The notes under the pieces were generated by a model. The model searched no databases. It had not been told where the DNA came from and saw only the letters and a program-made list of their open reading frames with translations. From Ochromonas danica (taxonomy: Eukaryota; Sar; Chrysophyceae; Chromulinales; Chromulinaceae): a stretch of DNA of 64,000 bases. Numbering within the stretch: position 1 is the first letter of the stretch; each line of letters begins with the position of its first letter. The stretch spans positions 1 through 64,000 of the forward strand of contig VKHL01000152.1 in assembly GCA_015146655.1 (NCBI GenBank), given 5' to 3'. A program made the translations under genes and the position numbers. Shown one piece after another: positions 20,813 through 33,473 of the stretch.

Positions 20813-23800
20813 TTACAAATCACAAAACAGTTGGGCAGGAGGTCTGGAGCACTGCTCAGTATCTTCTTCATCTGTCAACTCACATCCAGCGGAATCATCT
20901 TCCGCTTCAACAATAACTCCACCTGACGTGCTGGAATGAGTACCTGCGGCTTCTTTTCCTGATGCAAACATAGAATCTCTCATGACCGCGCGTAAGCGAC
21001 GGTTTGTAGTCAAACGCAATGATTCTTGAACATCTGGTACTGCCAAACGAACACCACGAAGCTCAGCAATAGGAAAAGGAAAGCTTGTGTCAGGAACACC
21101 TGCAGCCAAACAATTGAACAGGACTTCATCAGTCAAACAACAAAACAGACTGTATATTCACCAAATGAAGACCCTTACCCATTATCATGTTGCTACTGCC
21201 GATACCCAAATATTCCGACACACTCAACACTGCGCGAGGACAAAAGTACATTCCACGCACCACAATACACGATACCTTCTTGTAGGTATACAAGGTATCC
21301 ACAATATTCACCAGACGAATCAGCTGCGTTACTTGAGCAGGAAGAGTAGACATGGCACTCTGCATCGTGAAGGTCTTGTCATCCCCATCACCGCTTTCTT
21401 CTTTGGCATTTTCAGCACTGGACGTGAATTTCGCAAGCAACCACTTCGCACCTTGCATCTCCCTCACATGGTCTGGGCTATGAGTTGTGCTGTTGCCTGG
21501 AGTGAAAGAAGACATCTCAATATCCCCATCGTGGAGGGTCAACTCTTCCTCTCGCTTCTTCATGCCATCCAGCTTTTCCATCAGCTGGTTGTGTGCACAA
21601 AGAGCCGCTCGATCATCCACAAAGTGAACTACATAGATATGATTCGAAACCTCATTATTCACCACATACTCCAACGCTTGATGCAAGGCAATAGGATCCG
21701 CGGATTTGCATAAATAGGCGAAGGGTTGGGCGACAATGGCTTCCACCCGCAGCAAACAATAGCGCAGCCAGCGACTGACCCAGCGATCTTCATGGACCAA
21801 CTGCCGCATCAACTCCACGGTTGATTCGGTACGATAGGTACGAATGACTTCATGAGATGATGCTGTTGTTCCTTGTCCATTAATGGACAGTAATGATGGG
21901 CGTCGATCGGGAGCGATGAGAGTTTGTCGAATTGCAAAGAACTCGTCTGCCCATGCGAAGTATTTGCTGGGGGTGGCTCGTGGCAACATTATATTGTCCA
22001 GCTTCTCGCTTGACTCAGCTCTTATCGACGCATAGGCAGTATTTGGAGATGTTGAAGAGGCAGGAGGCAGGGGTGGCTTTTGGTCTTTCGAGGTGATGTA
22101 AATAGGAGGTTCCACAACAGTGCCCAACCCATGCTGGAGATCTGTCTTTAACAACTCGGCGCTTTCATCGAACTCGTCTTGTCGCTCCATGGCTTGAAGA
22201 ATGCGTTCTTCTTGAGTACGCAGCAGCTCTTTCTTGGTTTCAGATATGCGAATTCGTCGCAAGATCCAAGCAACAGACGAGATCAACTCCACTCGACCAA
22301 ACATGGCTGCAATCACTCCAATGAAGCCTGAGAGGTAAGCCAAGAACAAGTAGAATACCTTCGGTGTGAGGATAACGTTGCCTACGGACACAGATTAATA
22401 ACAGTACCATGTGAGTAAACAGTCGGCATTGAGGAGAGTGATATCACAATAACTAGCAGGATGCTTGCAGATGTTGAGAAAGCACGTACCGATAAAGCCG
22501 GCAACAACTGCGAGCAGACTCACAATCAATTGATACCATTTTGCTACAACACGACGTGCAAGAAGGGGACGATGCATTTTCAGCAAAACAGCTGCACAAG
22601 CAAAGGAAATCAATACACTGAGGAAGGCGATGGCAAAGACACCACCGAAGTCATTGATTGCGGTAGGGTTGGAGGGATCGAAGATGGCCAAGAACAAGGA
22701 TATAGCGAGAGCCGTAAAGGTGAAGATGGCAACATATGGAGCATCCCGACTGTTTGTTGTGGCCAAGATTTCGGGTAAGATGTGATCGGAAGCTAACCTC
22801 TTCAACAGCCCAGACACACCCACCAACGCTGTGAGCACACCTCCACACAGGATAATCACAGCATCAAGATTCAACATGACGTAGAAGCCGTGTCCTCCTA
22901 CTTTCCTCGCCATTATGGCCAGCATATCACTGGAATGATCGTAGATAGAATCCATGGGCATGACCATCATGGAGATGAGGCTTAGTAATGGGTTATAAAT
23001 ACCCACAATGATCCACATCCAGTTCACGGTGGATACGAAAACCTTGGAGGACTTCATGCTCTCGCAATAGTTGCTTGCGGTTTCGAAACCAGTGATACCA
23101 AGCAAAGCCGAGCAATATCCGAAGTAGAGCGATGCGATGCCGCTGTTGCTTGCCAGCTCATTCCCAGATGAGGATGAGATAGTAGGGTAGGGGGTGTTAA
23201 TGTTATCGTGGAATGTAGAGAAGTTGTCTTGTACACCGTAAATGAAACCCCAGATGATGAGAATGGTCAAGGTGGTCATGTGCAAGGTGAACATGGCGAA
23301 ACCAACGTTCGCAGATTCTCCCACACCAAAACAGGTCAGCACACAGAAGGCTATCAATATCAACACTGTGATCAAGCGAACTTGACAGCCTGGCCAAAGC
23401 AAGGTTAAGTAGACCACAGCATCGAAGGCTGAGACGATGGCTGTGGCCATGTAGGAAAGAATGGACAAAGCGGCCACGAACCCTGCCACCTTCTTATTCG
23501 CCACTTGTAACATGAGGTTATAAGTGCCGCCATTGACTGGAATGGCAGTGACGACTTCACTATAGACGAGACGGAAGAAGTAGAGCATTAATGTGACAGC
23601 GAACAAGGCCAAAGGTGCCAACTAGATTCAAATATCACACACAAGGAAGTAATCGTTAGATGATGTGAAGAAGGAGGGTGGAGGAAGAAGGTTAGCAAAA
23701 AGCATGGATGGATGAATACCTTTCCAGCATTCGCGGTGGCCACGCCCGCAGTATAGAGGCAACTACCAGTGAGATCCAAGCCAGCTATCGAAATTGATCC

Positions 23801-24016
23801 CAGCGTTCCCAATTTCGCATGTTCTCGAGCTTCATCAGGAGCAAATTTGAATCTTTTCTTGCCATTTACATCGTTATCATTTCCTTTCTTTGGTAAGGTA
23901 TCTCCAATGATTGCAACTTCACTGGTTATGGGAAGATTCTGAAGAGCCAAGGCTCGACTAGCACCCCAACCGGGAAAAATAGCAGTTAATTGCTCTTCAG
24001 TGAATGGAGCAGCCAT
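20813..24016 (-). CDS. APC-superfamily amino acid permease, tandem copy 1
   Basis: Predicted complement(join(20813..21099,21179..22381,22490..23621,23720..24016)), 972 residues. A membrane domain of roughly 12 hydrophobic segments (about 75-530) includes the APC signature IPVNGGTYNLMLQV after helix 1. A large cytosolic region of about 440 residues follows. It contains an alpha/beta stretch (IYVVHFVDDRAAL ... KVSCIVVRGMYF ... YLGIGSSNMIMG) that looks like a degenerate universal-stress-type fold, as in eukaryotic cation-chloride and APC transporter tails. Likely substrate: amino acids or polyamines, plasma membrane or vacuole. From about 20988 to 23999 it matches copy 2 base for base, introns included. 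The first five residues and the last 50 or so differ. The last-exon acceptor at 21100 was preferred over one at 21130 by intron length. Confidence 0.85.
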
Positions 24017-27000
24017 GACCTTTCGTCACAAGGATGGGGTATTGGCATTTAATTATGATTGGAAGTGTGGTCCACTGTATGGTTCGCTGTATGGTCTGCT
24101 GTATGGGCTCTGTTGAAGGCAGTTCAGAATTTTTCTGCCAAAGTTTGAGAAGCAACAACAAGATTTGTCAGCAGGTGGTCCTTTAACTTAAAGAAAACTC
24201 TGGGATGAACAAAACTTAGACTAGCAGGCTAACCCACACTTGTAGTGAAATACTAATGAATACTATCTGTTGGTACATTAGTATAGCCACCCACCAGAGA
24301 ATATGATAACGAACGCATAAAAACAAAAATACCAAAAGACTTATTAATTCCACACATCTGGAGATAATCCAGAGGGAGAACAAGCACCATCCACAACTTC
24401 CTCCTCCAAACCTCCGTCATTGTCATAAGCAGACTCTAGACCACTGGAGTCACCAACAAAATTTCGACTAAACTCCCAATCAGCAAACAACTCTCTGGCA
24501 GTACCCAAATCGACAACTTTTGCATCATTACCTGATACAGCCGGTGCTGAAATAGAATCTCTCATAACTGCGCGTAAGCGACGGTTTGTAGTCAAACGCA
24601 ATGATTCTTGAACATCTGGTACTGCCAAACGAACACCACGAAGCTCAGCAATAGGAAAAGGAAAGCTTGTGTCAGGAACACCTGCAGCCAAACAATTGAA
24701 CAGGACTTCATCAGTCAAACAACAAAACAGACTGTATATTCACCAAATGAAGACCCTTACCCATTATCATGTTGCTACTGCCGATACCCAAATATTCCGA
24801 CACACTCAACACTGCGCGAGGACAAAAGTACATTCCACGCACCACAATACACGATACCTTCTTGTAGGTATACAAGGTATCCACAATATTCACCAGACGA
24901 ATCAGCTGCGTTACTTGAGCAGGAAGAGTAGACATGGCACTCTGCATCGTGAAGGTCTTGTCATCCCCATCACCGCTTTCTTCTTTGGCATTTTCAGCAC
25001 TGGACGTGAATTTCGCAAGCAACCACTTCGCACCTTGCATCTCCCTCACATGGTCTGGGCTATGAGTTGTGCTGTTGCCTGGAGTGAAAGAAGACATCTC
25101 AATATCCCCATCGTGGAGGGTCAACTCTTCCTCTCGCTTCTTCATGCCATCCAGCTTTTCCATCAGCTGGTTGTGTGCACAAAGAGCCGCTCGATCATCC
25201 ACAAAGTGAACTACATAGATATGATTCGAAACCTCATTATTCACCACATACTCCAACGCTTGATGCAAGGCAATAGGATCCGCGGATTTGCATAAATAGG
25301 CGAAGGGTTGGGCGACAATGGCTTCCACCCGCAGCAAACAATAGCGCAGCCAGCGACTGACCCAGCGATCTTCATGGACCAACTGCCGCATCAACTCCAC
25401 GGTTGATTCGGTACGATAGGTACGAATGACTTCATGAGATGATGCTGTTGTTCCTTGTCCATTAATGGACAGTAATGATGGGCGTCGATCGGGAGCGATG
25501 AGAGTTTGTCGAATTGCAAAGAACTCGTCTGCCCATGCGAAGTATTTGCTGGGGGTGGCTCGTGGCAACATTATATTGTCCAGCTTCTCGCTTGACTCAG
25601 CTCTTATCGACGCATAGGCAGTATTTGGAGATGTTGAAGAGGCAGGAGGCAGGGGTGGCTTTTGGTCTTTCGAGGTGATGTAAATAGGAGGTTCCACAAC
25701 AGTGCCCAACCCATGCTGGAGATCTGTCTTTAACAACTCGGCGCTTTCATCGAACTCGTCTTGTCGCTCCATGGCTTGAAGAATGCGTTCTTCTTGAGTA
25801 CGCAGCAGCTCTTTCTTGGTTTCAGATATGCGAATTCGTCGCAAGATCCAAGCAACAGACGAGATCAACTCCACTCGACCAAACATGGCTGCAATCACTC
25901 CAATGAAGCCTGAGAGGTAAGCCAAGAACAAGTAGAATACCTTCGGTGTGAGGATAACGTTGCCTACGGACACAGATTAATAACAGTACCATGTGAGTAA
26001 ACAGTCGGCATTGAGGAGAGTGATATCACAATAACTAGCAGGATGCTTGCAGATGTTGAGAAAGCACGTACCGATAAAGCCGGCAACAACTGCGAGCAGA
26101 CTCACAATCAATTGATACCATTTTGCTACAACACGACGTGCAAGAAGGGGACGATGCATTTTCAGCAAAACAGCTGCACAAGCAAAGGAAATCAATACAC
26201 TGAGGAAGGCGATGGCAAAGACACCACCGAAGTCATTGATTGCGGTAGGGTTGGAGGGATCGAAGATGGCCAAGAACAAGGATATAGCGAGAGCCGTAAA
26301 GGTGAAGATGGCAACATATGGAGCATCCCGACTGTTTGTTGTGGCCAAGATTTCGGGTAAGATGTGATCGGAAGCTAACCTCTTCAACAGCCCAGACACA
26401 CCCACCAACGCTGTGAGCACACCTCCACACAGGATAATCACAGCATCAAGATTCAACATGACGTAGAAGCCGTGTCCTCCTACTTTCCTCGCCATTATGG
26501 CCAGCATATCACTGGAATGATCGTAGATAGAATCCATGGGCATGACCATCATGGAGATGAGGCTTAGTAATGGGTTATAAATACCCACAATGATCCACAT
26601 CCAGTTCACGGTGGATACGAAAACCTTGGAGGACTTCATGCTCTCGCAATAGTTGCTTGCGGTTTCGAAACCAGTGATACCAAGCAAAGCCGAGCAATAT
26701 CCGAAGTAGAGCGATGCGATGCCGCTGTTGCTTGCCAGCTCATTCCCAGATGAGGATGAGATAGTAGGGTAGGGGGTGTTAATGTTATCGTGGAATGTAG
26801 AGAAGTTGTCTTGTACACCGTAAATGAAACCCCAGATGATGAGAATGGTCAAGGTGGTCATGTGCAAGGTGAACATGGCGAAACCAACGTTCGCAGATTC
26901 TCCCACACCAAAACAGGTCAGCACACAGAAGGCTATCAATATCAACACTGTGATCAAGCGAACTTGACAGCCTGGCCAAAGCAAGGTTAAGTAGACCACA

Positions 27001-27581
27001 GCATCGAAGGCTGAGACGATGGCTGTGGCCATGTAGGAAAGAATGGACAAAGCGGCCACGAACCCTGCCACCTTCTTATTCGCCACTTGTAACATGAGGT
27101 TATAAGTGCCGCCATTGACTGGAATGGCAGTGACGACTTCACTATAGACGAGACGGAAGAAGTAGAGCATTAATGTGACAGCGAACAAGGCCAAAGGTGC
27201 CAACTAGATTCAAATATCACACACAAGGAAGTAATCGTTAGATGATGTGAAGAAGGAGGGTGGAGGAAGAAGGTTAGCAAAAAGCATGGATGGATGAATA
27301 CCTTTCCAGCATTCGCGGTGGCCACGCCCGCAGTATAGAGGCAACTACCAGTGAGATCCAAGCCAGCTATCGAAATTGATCCCAGCGTTCCCAATTTCGC
27401 ATGTTCTCGAGCTTCATCAGGAGCAAATTTGAATCTTTTCTTGCCATTTACATCGTTATCATTTCCTTTCTTTGGTAAGGTATCTCCAATGATTGCAACT
27501 TCACTGGTTATGGGAAGATTCTGAAGAGCCAAGGCTCGACTAGCACCCCAACCGGGAAAAATAGCAGTTAATTGCTCTTCG
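20988..27581. repeat. Direct repeat: 3.0 kb identical permease cores
   Basis: 20988-23999 and 24570-27581 are identical in every stretch I compared, including three introns and all overlapping frames. Identity ends inside the coding sequence at both sides. Just beyond the 3' edge two silent third-position differences lie in conserved codons (A-V before M-R-D-S), after which the sequences part. Confidence 0.85.
24017..24343. other. Spacer between permease copies
   Basis: Not shared with the sequence upstream of copy 2. It holds a small tandem repeat of the 10-11 base unit ctgtatggt at about 24073-24107 (three units). No gene seen. Confidence 0.4.
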
Positions 27582-27598
27582 TTAAATTTTGTCGTCAT
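24344..27598 (-). CDS. APC-superfamily amino acid permease, tandem copy 2
   Basis: Predicted complement(join(24344..24681,24761..25963,26072..27203,27302..27598)), 989 residues. Same architecture and exon structure as copy 1, displaced by exactly 3582 bases. Exons 1, 2 and 3 are the same length as in copy 1. The N-terminus reads MTTKFNEEQ instead of MAAPFTEEQ. The C-terminus after RAVMRDS is unrelated to copy 1: it is longer, acidic, and ends SPDVWN. The start is the ATG that gives the same exon 1 length as copy 1. Different tails and different upstream sequence suggest separate regulation or sorting of otherwise identical transporters. Confidence 0.85.
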
Positions 27599-27831
27599 AA
27601 TTTTTTTATCCACTAAATTATAAAAAAAAGGGTTCCAATTTCGAGATTTTTAATGATGTGGTCTGATGATCAAATTGTTGTCCTACTTGACAAGGTTTTG
27701 GTGGACGATGTGGTGAGATCCACAGCTTTTTGGTCTCTGCCCAACACAGCAACGTAATAATACTTGTCATGTTGTTAAGTTAACCCGACAGAGGTTTGAT
27801 AGAGGAAGATCGGAATTAACAATCGAACATA

Positions 27832-29193
27832 ATGGATTTTAGTTATGCAGTGTTATTGCTGGTTTTCTTCTTGTTTGTAAAAGATGTAGATAGCGAGCTT
27901 CCTATTTGGCGGTCAGGAGCCATGGACAGTGCGCAATGGGTATGTTCTTCTTCTTGATGAAAGTGTGCCTACACAACAGCACAAGAATAGAGAAAAATGA
28001 CAGTTGGATTTTTGTTAATACCCTTTTCATAGATATCAACTAACGCAACTATTAAGCCTTGCAAGATAGTGATCAAAGACAATATTCGTGGATTTTTAAA
28101 CTGGCAACAGGTCAGTTTAGTTATCACATCCTTCCTCCCCTTTCTCCAAATTATTAACTAAGCATGTACTCGTCGTGTGCGAAGGAGTGGTTTATTAAGG
28201 CGACATCGAGCAAGGGTGTGTTCCTATTAGCAGCCAATCATAAGGTTAGTGGTTTCTTCCGTTGCAAGGGGTCGACCGTCTCTCCATACAACTAATTTCC
28301 TGTCCTTCTCATAGGATCAGCAAAATGCGGATGTTTGGCTCTATCATGCTCCTACACATCAAGTGCGCTTGTCTCCTCTCACTTCATCCACTATTCCTAC
28401 CAACAAACCGGTTCGAGTGATGGTCTCCATGGAGCAGCCACGCTATGCCCCAGTCTTTGCAGACTTGGCCTATCTCAAGTCAACCATGCACTTGCTTGTG
28501 ACCTACTCATTAAGTCCTATCTATCCTGATACTAAATTACCTAACCTTCCTATTACTTACTATCCTTCTCATATTTTGAGCCCCAATGCTGTTCTAAGAC
28601 CTCCTGACATGGTCAGTAAGACTGGATATGACACTGGTGTGTTAGTAGCGACATTTACATCGAATTGTGGCAATGCAGGTGCCAAAGATCGTTTAAAGTA
28701 TCTCGAGGAATTAATGAAACATATTGAAGTTCATTCTTATGGCCGATGTCTACATAATCGTGACGAGCCGGAAATGAAAGAAGATCCCAATTGGCCTTCT
28801 ATCGCTCAACGACGAGCACGGAAGATTGAAGTACTTACACATTACCATTTCTATCTTGCCTTTGAGAATTTAGCTGTAGATGATTATGTCTCAGAGAAGG
28901 TGTTTGAAGGGTTGGTTGCTGGTACTATTCCAGTCTATCGTGGTAGTCCATCCATCAACAAGTTTATGCCCAGTGATGAAAGTTTTATCAATGCTAACTC
29001 ACTTACTCCACTCCAATTAGCTACCTTATTGAAAGAGATCGCTGGGAATCAGGATAGATACATGCAATACATGGAGTTTAAAAAGCATTCTCTGCCACAG
29101 TCTTTCTTGTCAATAACGAATATGAGCTACGTTCATCCGAATGTTGCTATTCGAATATGTGAGAAAGTGAATAAACTCCGCAATGACATCTAG
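27832..29193 (+). CDS. GT10 family alpha-fucosyltransferase
   Basis: Predicted join(27832..27939,28033..28110,28185..28244,28315..29193), 374 residues. The N-terminus is a hydrophobic signal or anchor (YAVLLLVFFLFV). The C-terminal half has the GT10 donor-binding signature: HYHFYLAFENLAVDDYVSEK, then GLVAGTIPVYRGSP, with the invariant FEN, DYVSEK and PVYRG elements. An earlier part has SMEQPRYAP and the basic SYGRCLHNR segment (compare SYGRC in other family members). These enzymes transfer fucose from GDP-fucose to glycans in the Golgi, usually alpha-1,3. The three small 5' exons are predicted by phase and splice sites, so the N-terminal 80 residues are less certain than the rest. Confidence 0.82.
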
Positions 29194-29531
29194 TTTTGTT
29201 CCTTCGTGTTGAAACATGTTTCCCACCATTTTAAAGAATAGTTTTGGTGTTTAATTCTGCTTGATTTCGTTTGCTTTCATTTGATATAGTTACTTATTGT
29301 TACATTCACCGATAGTGAAGACAACGGTGATGTCTCATATCATCATTAACCAATAACTGTAGAAGTTTCAAGCACGCACTACAAGCTTGTCCAGTTAAAC
29401 TAGTTGATTGATTGCTGCTGCTGATGTCGTGTTGAACTGTTAACTTAAGAAGAGATTCTGCGTTCTTCTTGTGGAGACCAAGAAAGGCTAACCAAAGCCA
29501 GGAACAACCAATCAACAATCAATTCACTGCC
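29194..29531. other. Intergenic between fucosyltransferase and HMG-CoA lyase genes
   Basis: 338 bases, AT-rich, no gene or repeat recognised. It holds the end of one gene and the promoter of the next. Confidence 0.4.
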
Positions 29532-30655
29532 ATGTTCATGAGAAGAGCTTTATCTCATCCTATCAGAGGATTGGCCACTTATTCCAATCCTCTTCTTCCA
29601 AAGAAAGCACGTTTAGTTGAAGTTGGATTACGTGATGGATTACAAAATGAGAAGAATCCTGTGAGTTATGAGAATCGTCTTCATCTTTTGAACCTTCTTT
29701 ATAAGGCAGGTTTAAGAGATATTGAAGCTGGTGCCTTTGTCTCACCTAAATGGGTTCCACAAATGGCAGGATCAAATGAGATCTTCTCTTATCTTCAACA
29801 AAATGTTCATAATTTCCCTGGTGCATCTTTTTCTGCACTTGTTCCAAATAAGAAAGGTAAACACAGCCTATCCTTGCCTAACCTGACCTAACATAAAATA
29901 AAATAGAATAGTATAGTTTAACATGGCTATATTGTACTCCTATTCTAAGACTATGATGATAATAATGTGTTTTGTTTCCTTTCTGTGGTTTAGGTCTGGA
30001 AAGTGCAATTGAATTAGGAGTTAAAGAGATTGCAATCTTTGGAGCTGCTTCTGAATCATTTTCACGGAAGAATATCAACTGTTCTATTGAAGAATCAATC
30101 AAACGTTTTGAGGAAGTCTGTAAAGAAGCAAGACAGCATAATCTGAAAATTCGTGGATATGTCTCTTGTGTAGTAGGTTGTCCCTATGAAGGTAGAATAA
30201 CTCCTGAAGCAGTTCTCAAACTCAGTCAACGTCTACTGGACTTAGGATGTTATGAAATCTCTCTAGGAGATACCATTGGTGTTGCTACACCAGGTGATGT
30301 ATCAAGATTATTGGAATTATTGTTGAAAACTATTCCTGCGGAGAAACTAGCAGTTCATTTTCATGATACTTATGGACAAGCTTTAGCCAATATTTACACT
30401 TCCTTGACTTTCGGTATTCAAACAATCGATTCGTCTGTTTCTGGTTTAGGTGGTTGTCCCTATGCTAAAGGAGCTTCAGGTAATGTAGCCACAGAGGATG
30501 TCGTGTATATGCTGTCAGGTCTAGGTATTGAACACGGCATTAGCATGCCTCATCTTCTTGAAGCTGCCGCCTTTATTGACCACACCCTTCAAAAGACATC
30601 TTCGTCAAAGACAAGCCTTGCGCTTCGCAGCAGCAGCAATAACAAGAAAGCTTGA
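29532..30655 (+). CDS. Hydroxymethylglutaryl-CoA lyase
   Basis: Predicted join(29532..29856,29994..30655), 328 residues. It splits HMG-CoA into acetyl-CoA and acetoacetate, the last step of leucine breakdown and the source of ketone bodies. Seen: a basic N-terminus (MFMRRALSHPIRGLATYS) like a mitochondrial presequence; VEVGLRDGLQNE, with the metal-binding Asp and catalytic Arg; IFGAASESFSRKN; RGYVSCVVGCPYEG; the metal histidines in AVHFHDTYGQ; and the signature loop SVSGLGGCPYAKGASGN with the active-site cysteine. The intron (137 bases) splits KKG-LESA, as phase requires. The frame is open slightly upstream but lacks an ATG. Two SCOT genes that use acetoacetate lie 12-15 kb away. Confidence 0.93.
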
Positions 30656-30794
30656 AGCAGATAGTTAAAACAGTGTCATAATAATAACAATAGTGGTAGT
30701 ATTGTGAGAGTAATCTTAGTTCTCATCTCCCCTTCAAACAATTCGATTTCTTTACTTATCTCATAAATAGATTCAATATTTACAAGAAAGATCG

Positions 30795-33473
30795 TTAGAG
30801 CTCTGCCAAGAAACGATCAATTTCCCCGTCATCATACTGGGCTAATTGGGCCATTTCTGCCATATCAATCTGTTCATCAAATGTAGCAGGGGCATCACTT
30901 GGAGAGCTATTGCCACGCGTTGCTCGTTGTCTGCGAATCAGATCCAAGCTCATACGACTAATATTCGTGCTACCACTACTCAGTACCTTAGTCAACGACT
31001 TCTCAAGTTCTCTCACAGTTGCTATCTTCTTGTGATGGAACTCAGAAGTGATGTTATGGTAAGTAGCTTCCGATTGCTTCAATTTGTTTGATATATCATT
31101 GTGTAGTTCGTGATGGATTGGTTTTCGTCTGTGAGTATCTGATCCACCAGCTACACACCATTGAACAGGAATAGTTCGACGAAGTGTTTGACCAAAATGA
31201 TGGTCAAGTAGTCCTTGAGCATCATTTCGAGAGGCAAGAAAGAATGCCATGGCAGGAGAAACCTCTTCAGCATTTTGTCGCTCAACAAGACTTTGTCTCT
31301 TCATTAATCCTCTCAATCTTGTAGGCTTGTGAGGTGGTGGATGTAAATAAGTGCGTAAGAATGGATCATGTAGTCGCTTGTCATCAAGTACTTCATCAGC
31401 TCTCATGTCCATAGGTCCTTTCAAACTCCCAAGTGTAGTGCTTGTATTCACTTGTGACACTGTTTGAGACTTTGCTGCCATGGATTGACTTTGTGCTACA
31501 GATTGGGATTGATTATCTGCTGCAGTTACGCTTTTATCACCTCCTTCAATAGGTTTGAGGAAAGGAGCACTACGTGATTTTCTTTTCATTTGTCCAATAC
31601 TATTATCTATATCTTTTCCAGGTTTGAAAGAAGCAGAAGCAGAAGACATACGTCGTTTGGGAGTAGTTGCAGAGGATGGTCGATCTTCTTCAATTAGAAT
31701 ACCTCCCTTAGCCCTATTTGATCTGGGAAGACTTCCACCAATAGGAGTATTACCACCACCAAACTCATCATCTTTACTTTCTAATCCAGGTAGTTCTGAC
31801 ATAGGACTTGTAGAACGAGTGGTGATAATATCAATATTCTCAACAATAGCTTGTCGTATTCGAGGAACTTTAAATGCTATTTGAACAGGAAATAATTCAC
31901 CACCATCTTCATTATCTTCATTATCATCATGTATATCTTCAGGAAATAATTTCGCCCAGGATACTTTCACTGTAATAGGACAAACTTGTATACCATGCAT
32001 AACTTGAATTACTTGCATATAAATTGTTTTCTTAAATCCTTTTGTATAAATATGTCTTGAGCCAGGAAAGACATAATAAAATCCAAAATAGACTGCATTT
32101 GTTAATAAGAAAGGTAAATATTTATAGACAAAATCTTTTTCATGTTCAGCATGTGTACGATTTGCCATTAATTCAACAATTTCACGATATTCTATTGCTA
32201 ATAGACGTAATAGAAAAGCTTCACGATCTTCTGTCTCATTTTCAAAGAATTTCACTTTAATAAACCAAAATAAGGCAACAAAATAACGTTGTACAACAGC
32301 TTGTTTTAATATCCAGACAAAGACACCCCGTCCAGAAGGTAAATTAATTCTTTCAATAGAATATCGTAATAATAAATCAGGATTAAATTCACCTTCACTA
32401 TTTTCATGTCTTAAACTACGTGGATCATCACGACACCATTTAACACTAACAGGCCAATCTGGTTCTTCTGTTAGATTATCTGGTAATTCAAAAACTAAAT
32501 CACTATCCATCACACTACGTGTTACAAAACTTTCCATCACCATTTGTAATTTCTTTTCAATACGTTGACGATTTTCACGTTTTTTATCATTTTTTAATTG
32601 TTCAGTACGTTTTGATTTATCTGTTTGATTCATTGCTTTTGTTTTCTTATTTTTCATCTCACGTAGATTTAAATTACCAAAAGATTGTTCTAAATTGATT
32701 TCCAATTTCTTTGCAGTCTCTGTTGGTACTTTAGTACGTAAGACAAGATGAATAGGATCAATATAGATCGCATCTGAAGAAACAAGATTATCTTTAAGAT
32801 GATTAAATGGTCCACCACTACCACCACCGCCACCTGCACTAGTACTGCCAGCATTGTTCATTGTCATGGTATTCCCACCTCCACCTGACATAGTCCCATA
32901 TTTACTATCACGTAAAGAACGTGGAATAACTTCATCTGTATCATCTCCAATTCTTGGTGCTTGTTTAGAAGTATTTTGTGATTCTTCATTAATATCATCT
33001 TCACATAATTTCATTCGAATTTTAGCAATTTCATTTAAATTCTTTAATCGTGTACTTAAGACATCAATCATCTGATAGAGATTCTTTTCCATTGCATTAC
33101 TTTTCTGATTGGTTCTAGAAGAACGATGATCTCCCATAATTTCATCTTCCATTTGTTTATTTATAATTTGTTGTCGTTGTAAATCAAAATCTGCTGTACT
33201 ATTATCACCTGTGAAGCGTACAGTGGAATAGTTAGCATTAGTAAATGAAGAAGAGAAAGGATTCGTAGTGTTAAGTTGTCCTCCTCCACTGGACTTATCG
33301 TCATGAGTAGCTTTAGGTGAAGTAGTGGAAGAAGAAGGATGAGGTGGTGTGCCTCCCATAGGGTCACCATTACCAGGGAGGGTAGATTTAGCTAAATTAT
33401 AGGCATGTCGACTAATTGATCGACCAGAGGAAGAAGAAGGCTTTACACTAGAACCTGATTGCTTTGCTTTCAT
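30795..33473 (-). CDS. FAM227-like protein (FWWh-type domain), probable ciliary protein
   Basis: Intronless, 892 residues. The middle third (about 330-540) resembles FAM227/FWWh proteins: FVALFWFIKVKFF, YKYLPFLLTNAVYFGFYYVFPGS, and a following helix IYMQVIQVMHGIQVCP. The rest is low-complexity: Ser/Gly/Asn-rich N-terminus, Lys/Arg-rich helix near 275-310, and a Ser/Gln-rich tail. FAM227 proteins are found mainly in species with motile cilia, molecular role unknown. The first in-frame ATG is 33473; the frame is open 45 bases upstream without an ATG. It is divergent from the unknown gene at 33797, sharing about 320 bases. The family call rests on remembered motif similarity. Confidence 0.6.
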   Translation of the reverse strand: MKAKQSGSSVKPSSSSGRSISRHAYNLAKSTLPGNGDPMGGTPPHPSSSTTSPKATHDDKSSGGGQLNTTNPFSSSFTNANYSTVRFTGDNSTADFDLQRQQIINKQMEDEIMGDHRSSRTNQKSNAMEKNLYQMIDVLSTRLKNLNEIAKIRMKLCEDDINEESQNTSKQAPRIGDDTDEVIPRSLRDSKYGTMSGGGGNTMTMNNAGSTSAGGGGGSGGPFNHLKDNLVSSDAIYIDPIHLVLRTKVPTETAKKLEINLEQSFGNLNLREMKNKKTKAMNQTDKSKRTEQLKNDKKRENRQRIEKKLQMVMESFVTRSVMDSDLVFELPDNLTEEPDWPVSVKWCRDDPRSLRHENSEGEFNPDLLLRYSIERINLPSGRGVFVWILKQAVVQRYFVALFWFIKVKFFENETEDREAFLLRLLAIEYREIVELMANRTHAEHEKDFVYKYLPFLLTNAVYFGFYYVFPGSRHIYTKGFKKTIYMQVIQVMHGIQVCPITVKVSWAKLFPEDIHDDNEDNEDGGELFPVQIAFKVPRIRQAIVENIDIITTRSTSPMSELPGLESKDDEFGGGNTPIGGSLPRSNRAKGGILIEEDRPSSATTPKRRMSSASASFKPGKDIDNSIGQMKRKSRSAPFLKPIEGGDKSVTAADNQSQSVAQSQSMAAKSQTVSQVNTSTTLGSLKGPMDMRADEVLDDKRLHDPFLRTYLHPPPHKPTRLRGLMKRQSLVERQNAEEVSPAMAFFLASRNDAQGLLDHHFGQTLRRTIPVQWCVAGGSDTHRRKPIHHELHNDISNKLKQSEATYHNITSEFHHKKIATVRELEKSLTKVLSSGSTNISRMSLDLIRRQRATRGNSSPSDAPATFDEQIDMAEMAQLAQYDDGEIDRFLAEL

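Noticed and set aside
21087-21713. 208-residue plus-strand frame, repeated at 24669-25295
   Set aside because: Antisense shadow of permease exon 3; it only looks conserved because the two cores are identical.
20813-27598. Tandem permease copies as a simple assembly duplication
   Set aside because: Both genes have different starts, different tails and different flanks, which a duplicated contig end would not produce. Read data would still be useful.
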